In this document: in pieces, positions 1 through 5,020 of the stretch
How the letters are laid out: the number at the start of each line of letters is the position of its first letter
How positions within the stretch are numbered: position 1 is the stretch's first letter
NCBI GenBank assembly: GCA_012514045.1
Contig: JAAZBA010000333.1
Span: 1-5,020, forward strand
DNA: 5,020 bases
Reading direction: 5' to 3'
DNA from: Clostridiales bacterium
GTDB taxonomy: Bacteria > Bacillota > Clostridia > Oscillospirales > QAMX01
Notes under the pieces: model-generated
The model's database searches: none
Told to the model about the DNA's origin: nothing
The model's input: only the letters and a program-made list of their open reading frames with translations
Translations under genes and position numbers: made by a program

Positions 1-829
1 ACTCCTTTTCTATCCTTGCCCACTCTTTTTTAACATCCTCTAATATCTCGGAGTAGTCTCTGTCTATGTCAGTGAAGTGTACAAACTGGTAGTGGCTCAT
101 GGAATCGAAACCGGCCTCCGCCAGAATATCCTTTGAAGTCAGCTTCTTACCTCCGTCCACTCCGGACATATTCAGAGCATTTTCGCTCCATACCGTAGCC
201 TGGAGGTGAAGTCCCGGGAAGCCGACTTTTACCGTCTCATTACGGAAATGCTCAAAACCTCTCTTTAATTCCTCCATTCCTCCCAAACCTCTGACCAGGT
301 TTGCCAGGTCGTATATCATAAACACAGGCTTGCCGTCGATTTTATAATAGTTCGGCTGAGAAAAATATTTCTCTATGACTCTTGTGACCACTTTTTTAAA
401 ATCCGTCCAGTCTGTGGCGCCGTCCCAGACGGGCACCTCCTCTGTTGCGCGGATATCCCACAGGTTTGTGGCGGTGTGGTTCGCCCACATCAGATAGAAT
501 TTCATGCGGTCTCTGTTTTTCGCCTTCAAAAATCCGTCGTTGAGGCAGTTCTCCAAAAAGGGGCGGTGATCGTACCAATACCAATCGTATATGAATATAT
601 TCACTCCGTGGTCTGCCGCTGCGGCTATCTCCATTTCCATAACGTAGGGGTCCGCCTCGTTTACATATCCCCAAAGGGGTTTTCGAGGCCAGTCATGACC
701 TGGATATTTTGATACAGCGTTTTTTACCGACTGCCATTCCCCCATTCCTTCAGGCCAAAATATTTTTGTGCGGGGCTCATCTCCCGTGTATGCCGGCCAT
801 ACATAAGCCGCGATGTCGTATTCTTTCAT
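1..829 (-). CDS. WbsX / GH99-like domain protein, N-terminal 276 residues (3' end beyond window)
   Basis: The frame is open from the ATG at 829 to the window edge and encodes 276 residues. The start is preceded by AAAGGA at 836-841 with a 6-nt spacer. The N terminus reads MKEYDIAAYVWPAY, with no signal peptide or membrane segment, so the protein is probably cytoplasmic. Seen directly are hallmarks of the WbsX / glycoside hydrolase 99-like fold: AAYVWPAY near residue 7, PLWGYVNEADP at 51-61, GVNIFIYDWYWYD at 75-87, an FLENCLNDGFL segment at 91-101, MKFYLMWANH at 109-118, and IDGKPVFMIYD at 164-174. Family members are found in polysaccharide synthesis loci and in glycan-degrading bacteria. Relatives of the true GH99 endomannosidases cleave mannosides, but the exact substrate of this branch is not known. 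The C-terminal part, where the family usually carries its Glu-containing NEW-type motif, lies outside the window, so catalytic competence cannot be judged. The gene begins 21 nt after the dNTPase gene and is probably co-transcribed with it. The family call is firm; hydrolase versus transferase activity is open. Confidence 0.85.
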   Translation of the reverse strand, partial: MKEYDIAAYVWPAYTGDEPRTKIFWPEGMGEWQSVKNAVSKYPGHDWPRKPLWGYVNEADPYVMEMEIAAAADHGVNIFIYDWYWYDHRPFLENCLNDGFLKAKNRDRMKFYLMWANHTATNLWDIRATEEVPVWDGATDWTDFKKVVTRVIEKYFSQPNYYKIDGKPVFMIYDLANLVRGLGGMEELKRGFEHFRNETVKVGFPGLHLQATVWSENALNMSGVDGGKKLTSKDILAEAGFDSMSHYQFVHFTDIDRDYSEILEDVKKEWARIEKE

Positions 830-850
830 GGTTTTTCCTTTCGTTATTTT

Positions 851-2305
851 CTACAGCTTGCAAAGGCGACGGGCGAGGTCATTGAACTTCACACCAAATG
901 CGCCTTCAAGCACGGCTCTTGACGATGCATATGCCGCCTCCCTGTGGCAAGGCATTGTATAAACAAAGCCATGGTATTTGCTTTCGCTGAACGTTCTCAC
1001 CCAATCGTCCACCGGAAAAATCTCGGTAAGTGGCATATACTCTCCCGGGCTCTTGATTATGCACTGAGAAGCTTCCTTGAACACAGCGTGGGGCGGGCAG
1101 TCCAGCCACACGAACTCCCTCGGCAGCTCATGGGAGAGATGTACAGAAGCATAAGAGCATATCTCCTCCGTCAGCTTTTCTCTTATCCCCTCGTCTCCGA
1201 AGGCATTGATTATTCTGCCGAGCGCCGAAGGGTTCTCCAATGTTCTGGGGGAGATACACAGCGCCCGCTTCGGAAGGATTCTGTTGCGGAGGATGTTTAT
1301 ATACTCCTTCACCTCCGGCAGGTCGCTTTCAAGGCTGAAAACGTCGTCGTCCGTTATTCTCAAAAAGTCGCATGGACTGTAAAGGGAGGCAGATTTTGCG
1401 AATACGCTTCTCAGCACACAGCCTGCGCAGCGCACCTTCTGGTGCTGGTATATTGTGGCGGTAAGCATCATCTTGTTGAAAATAATTCCCTCAAGAGAGC
1501 TCACCCCCGATGAATCTATAGCAAGACGGGTAAGTCCCTCTGCATCTTTCAAGACATCAAGAGTATACATGAGCCTCGGCAGATCAAGAGGCATGTTTAT
1601 GCCGGTGCTGTACGCGTCCCGCATGATATAATCAAGTTTGTCCGCGTCGAAGGCTCCGTTTATTATCGCTACTGCGAAGGCTAAATCCGGTCTTTTCGTC
1701 TTATCAACGTAGCCTACGATCATATCTCCCACAAAATCAAGGTCGATATCAACGCCATAGACGCCTTTTATAACTCTTTCGTTATATTCCCTCATGGGAT
1801 CGCTTGTTGCGATCATAAAGGAGAGGATTTCATGGGCACTGGCTGCGGCGAGACGGGGATTTGTTCTCTTTATATCCTTGAGCCAGTGTTTGAAAGTGTA
1901 TTCGGAAGAGTGGGAAAAGGGACCATGGCCGCAGTCGTGGAGAATCGCCGCGGCGCGGCAGTTGTGATAAGTATAGTCCTTATCAATATTGCTGAGTAGA
2001 GGATTTCCTCTCTTGTATAGCGATTCTACCATGCTCCCCGCTATCGTGGCTACTCCCACGGTGTGCTCAAATCTGTTATGGTTTGCCGCAGGGAACACGA
2101 GAGATGCCACGTCAGTCTGGGATATACGTCTCAGGCGCTGGATTATGGGCAAATCGATCAGCGCTATCTCGTGTCCTAAAAACATGGAGGTGCCGTGTAT
2201 GCTGTCATGAATGACCTTTGCCCCGGGTGTGCTTTCCATATCTCCGAGGGACAGGACATAGGTGACATATTCGTCTATTTCGAGCCTCAGCTCCCGCTCC
2301 GTCAT
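851..2305 (-). CDS. SAMHD1-like HD-domain dNTP triphosphohydrolase
   Basis: This 484-residue cytoplasmic enzyme is predicted to hydrolyse dNTPs to deoxynucleoside plus triphosphate, controlling the dNTP pool. Numbered from the ATG at 2305, HNRFEH supplies R78 and H81, ILHDCGHGPFSH supplies H123, D124, H127 and H132, AHE supplies H158, and FDADKLDYIMRD supplies D222, K223, Y226 and D230. These line up with SAMHD1 H167, H206/D207, H210, H215, H233, D311, K312, Y315 and D319, so the metal site and catalytic histidines are intact. The IDLPIIQRLR segment carries D51, Q56 and R59, matching SAMHD1 D137, Q142 and R145 of the guanine-nucleotide activator site. Length fits bacterial relatives such as Enterococcus faecalis EF1143 and B. 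subtilis YwfO. A GTG at 2329 would add eight residues, but it overlaps the upstream stop region and its reading would run through the ribosome site, so the ATG is preferred. The gene lies 16 nt after the small YwgA-like gene. Family call is secure; substrate preference and activator are inferred. Confidence 0.93.
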   Translation of the reverse strand: MTERELRLEIDEYVTYVLSLGDMESTPGAKVIHDSIHGTSMFLGHEIALIDLPIIQRLRRISQTDVASLVFPAANHNRFEHTVGVATIAGSMVESLYKRGNPLLSNIDKDYTYHNCRAAAILHDCGHGPFSHSSEYTFKHWLKDIKRTNPRLAAASAHEILSFMIATSDPMREYNERVIKGVYGVDIDLDFVGDMIVGYVDKTKRPDLAFAVAIINGAFDADKLDYIMRDAYSTGINMPLDLPRLMYTLDVLKDAEGLTRLAIDSSGVSSLEGIIFNKMMLTATIYQHQKVRCAGCVLRSVFAKSASLYSPCDFLRITDDDVFSLESDLPEVKEYINILRNRILPKRALCISPRTLENPSALGRIINAFGDEGIREKLTEEICSYASVHLSHELPREFVWLDCPPHAVFKEASQCIIKSPGEYMPLTEIFPVDDWVRTFSESKYHGFVYTMPCHREAAYASSRAVLEGAFGVKFNDLARRLCKL

Positions 2306-2310
2306 GCTTT

Positions 2311-2323
2311 TCACCTCCCTCCT
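2311..2323 (-). promoter_or_regulatory. Strong Shine-Dalgarno site of the dNTPase gene
   Basis: On the minus strand this reads AGGAGGGAGGTGA. The part GGAGGTGA (2311-2318) is an 8-nt perfect match to the 16S rRNA anti-Shine-Dalgarno and sits 5 nt before the ATG at 2305. It decides the start in favour of that ATG rather than the in-frame GTG at 2329, which would place this site inside the coding region. The site begins at the upstream gene's stop codon (2322-2324), which fits reinitiation or coupled translation. Confidence 0.85.
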
Positions 2324-2720
2324 ACTCACGGGAAATATCCCGAAGTACTGCTCCGCAGAGCTTTATATCCTCCTCAAAACCTACTTTTTTAAGCTTATCA
2401 TAGGAGCTTTCAAGCTCGCCGCAGGCGGTATTTACAATATATGTGCTGTGTGAGGGGTTCATAGAAGAGAGAATGCCTGAGGTTTCGAGCCTGAAGAGCA
2501 CCCCGTCAAGCTCCTCGGAGAAGGGCGATATTCCCGACTCGTCGAAAAGAAAATCGCCGAATACGGAAGGGTATTCCTCTTTCATTCTGTAGACAGTCTT
2601 ATGCATAAAGGAGTCTTTCTTTGTAAGCTCCCCAAGCCCCGAAGCGTATATCACCGCTCCCAGTATATCATCAGGCGTTATTTTCGCCGAAAGCATTGCT
2701 TTAAGATTAGATCCTGCCAT
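2322..2720 (-). CDS. Small protein of unknown function, possibly YwgA/SocA-like winged helix
   Basis: The gene encodes 132 residues and starts at an ATG with AAAGGA at 2728-2733, 7 nt upstream. No signal peptide or membrane segment is visible, so it is probably cytoplasmic. After an N-terminal helix-rich stretch (ITPDDILGAVIYASGLGEL, residues 14-32) comes a Lys/aromatic segment (HKTVYRMKEEYP) and then FDESGISPFSEELDGVLFRLETSGIL, roughly residues 59-84. The pattern of Pro-aromatic-Ser-Glu-Glu-Leu followed by a helix ending in Gly-Ile-Leu resembles the core of small winged-helix proteins of the YwgA and SocA-like (Panacea) groups. That resemblance was judged by eye and is modest. Its position directly before a SAMHD1-like dNTPase supports it, because B. 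subtilis ywgA neighbours the dNTPase homologue ywfO (from memory). A role as partner or regulator of the dNTPase is inference. I see no catalytic motif. That the gene is real is supported by spacing, ribosome site and an uninterrupted frame. Confidence 0.8.
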   Translation of the reverse strand: MAGSNLKAMLSAKITPDDILGAVIYASGLGELTKKDSFMHKTVYRMKEEYPSVFGDFLFDESGISPFSEELDGVLFRLETSGILSSMNPSHSTYIVNTACGELESSYDKLKKVGFEEDIKLCGAVLRDISRE

Positions 2721-2736
2721 TTATTTTTCCTTTCTA

Positions 2737-4578
2737 CTATCGCTCCGTCTTCGCTTTGGCTGTTTGGGACGTATACATCTTACTATATATGCCGCCTAGC
2801 CGCATCAGCTCTCCATGATTGCCGGACTCGATTATTTTTCCCTCATCCACCACCATTATTATGTCCGCGTCCCGGATCGTGCCCAGGCGGTGGGCTATTA
2901 CAAATGTTGTTCTGCCCCGCATCAGCTCAGCCATGGTCTGCTGTATGCGAAGCTCCGTCATGGTATCCACATTAGAGGTAGCCTCGTCAAGGATGAGTAT
3001 GGGGCTATCGCATAGCACAGCCCTTGCCAGAGCAAGCAGCTGCCGCTGACCAGCGGAGAGGTTGCCGCCGTTGTCTGATACACTGGTGTAGTAACCGTCT
3101 CTGAGCCTTGTGATGAACATGTCGGCTCCCGCCATTTTTGCGCAGCGGATTACTTCCTCGTCTGTTGCGTCAAGCTTGCCGTAGCGGATGTTGTCCATTA
3201 TGGTGCCTTCGAACAGATATGTCTCTTGAAGCACCACGCCGAAAGTGGAGCGTATGCTGTCCCGCTTATAGTCCCGGAGGTCACGTTCGTCAAGAAGGAT
3301 GCTGCCCTCAGACACATCGTAAAAACGGGTGAGAAGGTTAATTATTGTTGTCTTTCCAGCACCTGTAGGGCCTACGAACGCGGCTCTCATCTCGCTGTCC
3401 ACTTTAAATGACACATTGTCAAGGACCTGTTTATCGGGGCGATAGCCGAAGGATACGTTTCTGAACTCAACCTCGCCCTTCGCATCTTCGGGCACATCGA
3501 TCGCGCCTTCTCTGTCTGCCGCCTCCTCCGGCTCTGAGAAGATTTCAAAAACTCTTTCCGCTCCCGCTATGGCGGAAAGGAAAGTGTTATAGGTGTTGGC
3601 TATCTCGTTGAGAGGACGGACAAACTGCCTTGTCAGGCTTACAAAGGACGCGATATCGCCTATGCTGAGGGAGCCATGCACCGCAAGGACTCCTCCCACC
3701 GCGGACACAAGCACAAAACCAAAGTTGTTTATCACTCCCAAAAGCGGCATGATATAACCGGACCATACATGAGCTTTCGTGGCGGTTTTTCTATAATCCT
3801 CGTTGCAGCGTTCGAACACATCCGTTACATATTCAGTCCTTCCATAGGCTCTGATAGTCGCGATGCCGGTGATTGATTCCTCCATATGGCTGTTGAGGAT
3901 GCCTAAAAGCGCCTGCTGCTCACGATAAAGCACCCTTGTGCGCTTTGTAACCACCTTTGTGAGAAGATAGATAAGAGGCACTGTAAGAAGCACCGTTAGC
4001 GCCAGGATCGGGCTTAAAATCACCATCATAACAAAGGTTCCCAGCACCGTAAGCACTCCCGACACCAGCTGTACAGCCGCCTGTCCCACGGTTCCGGATA
4101 TGGTGTCCATGTCATTTGTGAGCCTCGACATAATATCCCCGCTTTCTCGGCTGTCAAAGAAACCTAAAGGCAGCTTCTGAAGCTTGGCGAAGAGCTCCCG
4201 GCGAATCCGGTTGACAAAGCTCTGGCTCAAGCCCGCCATAATAAAGCTTCGCAGGAATATAAGCGCTACATCAATAAAGTAGCAGCAGCCTAAAATTATC
4301 ACCGTAGAGCCAAGGATTCCGAAGTCTGCCACTCCCGCCGACTCCCCCATGGCGTCCACCGCTCTGCCTATAAGCATGGGGAACAATACGCTCAAGCCGG
4401 AGCAGATCAATACAAGGATTATCACAAGTAGCAGCCGCAGTTTTAAACCTTCCATATATTTCCAGAGCATTTTCACAGTGCCCTTGAAGTCCTTGGCATG
4501 CTGCACCGGAGCGCCCCTGCCGGGTCCCCGTCTGCCGCTGCCGATACTGGCTCTCGCACTGGATACATTTCTATCCAT
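2737..4578 (-). CDS. ABC exporter half-transporter, canonical-site subunit of a heterodimer (TM288/LmrD/BmrD-like)
   Basis: This 613-residue inner-membrane protein has one exporter-type membrane domain followed by one nucleotide-binding domain. About six hydrophobic segments are visible (near 47-72, 88-113, 165-189, 190-208, 274-298 and 303-325). The ATPase domain has A-loop Tyr379, Walker A GPTGAGKT (403-410), Q-loop Gln451, signature LSAGQ (507-511), Walker B ILILDE with catalytic Glu532, D-loop SNVD (535-538) and switch His563. Thus its own ATP site is catalytically complete, while its signature motif deviates from LSGGQ by Gly to Ala. In TM287/288-type exporters that deviant signature completes the partner's degenerate site. 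The N terminus is Gly/Arg-rich and followed by AKDFKGT, typical of this subunit class, which supports the ATG at 4578 over a longer in-frame ATG at 4710 lying inside the upstream gene. The gene overlaps the partner's stop by 8 nt. It ends in tandem TAG stops. The exported substrate (drug, lipid or peptide) cannot be read from sequence. Confidence 0.95.
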   Translation of the reverse strand: MDRNVSSARASIGSGRRGPGRGAPVQHAKDFKGTVKMLWKYMEGLKLRLLLVIILVLICSGLSVLFPMLIGRAVDAMGESAGVADFGILGSTVIILGCCYFIDVALIFLRSFIMAGLSQSFVNRIRRELFAKLQKLPLGFFDSRESGDIMSRLTNDMDTISGTVGQAAVQLVSGVLTVLGTFVMMVILSPILALTVLLTVPLIYLLTKVVTKRTRVLYREQQALLGILNSHMEESITGIATIRAYGRTEYVTDVFERCNEDYRKTATKAHVWSGYIMPLLGVINNFGFVLVSAVGGVLAVHGSLSIGDIASFVSLTRQFVRPLNEIANTYNTFLSAIAGAERVFEIFSEPEEAADREGAIDVPEDAKGEVEFRNVSFGYRPDKQVLDNVSFKVDSEMRAAFVGPTGAGKTTIINLLTRFYDVSEGSILLDERDLRDYKRDSIRSTFGVVLQETYLFEGTIMDNIRYGKLDATDEEVIRCAKMAGADMFITRLRDGYYTSVSDNGGNLSAGQRQLLALARAVLCDSPILILDEATSNVDTMTELRIQQTMAELMRGRTTFVIAHRLGTIRDADIIMVVDEGKIIESGNHGELMRLGGIYSKMYTSQTAKAKTER

Positions 4579-5020
4579 TTGCCAGCGCCTCCCTTCCGTA
4601 CTGGGATAAATAGAGATCACGGTATACGCCACAGGAGGAGATAAGCTCCTCATGGGTGCCCACACCCACGCTTTTTCCGTCGTGGAGCACCACAATACGG
4701 TCGCATTCAATGATTGAGCTTATTTTTTGGCTTACTATGATACATCCCATGTCCGCAGACTTTTCTCTCAGTGAGCTCCGGATAGATGCCTCGGTCAACG
4801 CGTCAAGAGCGCTGAGGCAATCGTCAAGAATGAGGATTTTTGGTTTTTTTATCAGGGCTCTTGCTATAGCTACTCTCTGACGCTGGCCTCCGGACATGTT
4901 TACCCCGCTGTGGCCGAGGAGAGTGTCGTACTGCTCGTTGAAGTTCATAATGAAGTCGTGGGCGCACGCGGCCTTTGCCGCTTCATATACCTCCTCTTCG
5001 GTAGCATCAGAGCGTCCCCA
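4571..5020 (-). CDS. ABC exporter half-transporter, degenerate-site subunit (TM287/LmrC/BmrC-like), C-terminal 149 residues
   Basis: Only the end of the ATPase domain is in the window; the membrane domain, Walker A and Q-loop lie upstream beyond 5020. The visible part opens with WGRSDATEEEV, the usual segment after the Q-loop region, then GVNMSGGQRQR (signature MSGGQ, visible residues 42-46), then Walker B ILILDD (62-67). Asp67 replaces the catalytic glutamate, and VSQKIS places Gln98 where the switch histidine should be. Both substitutions are those known from the degenerate site of heterodimeric exporters such as TM287 and BmrC, so they are a family trait rather than damage. The signature is near canonical and would complete the partner's active site. 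It is followed directly by the partner gene, overlapping by 8 nt, as is usual for such pairs. The protein should act at the cytoplasmic face of the membrane as one half of the exporter. The 5' end and start are not in the window. Confidence 0.95.
   Translation of the reverse strand, partial: WGRSDATEEEVYEAAKAACAHDFIMNFNEQYDTLLGHSGVNMSGGQRQRVAIARALIKKPKILILDDCLSALDALTEASIRSSLREKSADMGCIIVSQKISSIIECDRIVVLHDGKSVGVGTHEELISSCGVYRDLYLSQYGREALANG
4588..4595 (-). promoter_or_regulatory. Shine-Dalgarno site of the second exporter gene, within the first
   Basis: The minus strand reads AAGGGAGG, placed 9 nt before the ATG at 4578 and lying inside the last codons of the upstream half-transporter gene. 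It supports initiation at 4578, eight bases before the end of the upstream frame (stop TAG at 4571-4573), and so suggests translational coupling that would keep the two subunits in balanced amounts. Confidence 0.7.

Larger units (their letters stand above)
1..5020 (-). other. Probable single transcription unit of five genes
   Basis: All five genes point the same way, with junctions of -8, 16, 16 and 21 nt. Neither an inverted repeat followed by a T-run nor a promoter-sized gap is seen at any junction. Both ends of the unit lie outside the window. Promoters inside coding regions cannot be excluded by reading alone. Confidence 0.65.

Noticed and set aside
396..674. Minus-strand open frame of 92 codons inside the GH99-like gene
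   Set aside because: It is out of frame with the clear GH99-like reading and gives an Arg/Gly/Pro-rich product without family features.
830..850. Possible terminator between the dNTPase and GH99-like genes
   Set aside because: The 21-nt gap has no inverted repeat. Its A/G-rich minus strand is explained by the ribosome site of the following gene.
944..1513. Plus-strand open frame of 189 codons opposite the dNTPase gene
   Set aside because: It lies wholly antisense to conserved, motif-rich coding sequence. Its translation is Cys/Arg/His-rich with no recognisable domain, and no ribosome site was noted before its start. It is a shadow frame.
2306..2329. GTG start eight codons upstream for the dNTPase
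   Set aside because: Those codons contain the excellent Shine-Dalgarno site of the ATG at 2305 and overlap the previous gene's stop. The extension adds nothing conserved.
4579..4710. 44-residue N-terminal extension of the second exporter subunit from the ATG at 4710
   Set aside because: The stretch is the C-terminal coding region of the upstream subunit read in another frame. The ATG at 4578 has its own ribosome site and gives the N terminus typical of this subunit class.
4571..4948. Stand-alone 125-residue ATP-binding protein starting at 4948
   Set aside because: The frame stays open and conserved (WGRSDATEEEV) to the window edge, so the ATG at 4948 is an internal methionine of a larger half-transporter.
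4571..5020. Loss of the Walker B Glu and switch His taken as a sign of a decaying gene
   Set aside because: The Asp and Gln substitutions are the known features of degenerate-site subunits in heterodimeric exporters. The frame is intact and the rest of the domain is well conserved.

Overview
The window is gene-dense. All five protein genes I can support lie on the minus strand, so transcription runs from position 5020 towards position 1. The spacing is very tight: an 8-nt overlap, then gaps of 16, 16 and 21 nt. Every internal gene has a purine-rich Shine-Dalgarno sequence. Nothing resembling a terminator or a long promoter region interrupts the row, so it reads as one transcription unit, or part of one, with both ends outside the window. 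Base composition looks roughly balanced (about half G+C by eye). The strong GGAGG-type ribosome sites, the LmrCD/TM287-288-type exporter and the dNTPase plus YwgA-like pair together suggest a Firmicutes-type anaerobe, for example a gut or rumen Clostridia lineage. That assignment is an inference; no RNA gene or marker gene is present to confirm it.

Layout in the order of transcription: (1) 5020-4571, the last 149 residues of an ABC exporter half-transporter with a degenerate ATP site. (2) 4578-2737, a complete 613-residue ABC exporter half-transporter with a canonical Walker B glutamate and switch histidine. The two form a heterodimeric multidrug- or lipid-exporter-type pair. (3) 2720-2322, a 132-residue protein of unproven function that resembles small winged-helix YwgA/SocA-like proteins. 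(4) 2305-851, a 484-residue SAMHD1-like HD-domain dNTP triphosphohydrolase that keeps the metal ligands and also the residues that in human SAMHD1 bind the activating guanine nucleotide. (5) 829-1, the first 276 residues of a WbsX / glycoside hydrolase family 99-like protein, cut by the window edge.

The two exporter halves clearly work together. The small protein and the dNTPase are probably a functional pair, as similar genes appear side by side in Bacillus subtilis (ywgA and ywfO, from memory). No functional link is evident between the exporter, the nucleotide hydrolase and the GH99-like enzyme; they may simply be co-transcribed. I see no RNA gene, mobile element, CRISPR array, attachment site or repeat. 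No non-coding stretch exceeds 21 nt. I do not see a clearly new system here. The parts most worth a second look are the dNTPase with its small partner and the conserved regulatory site in the dNTPase.
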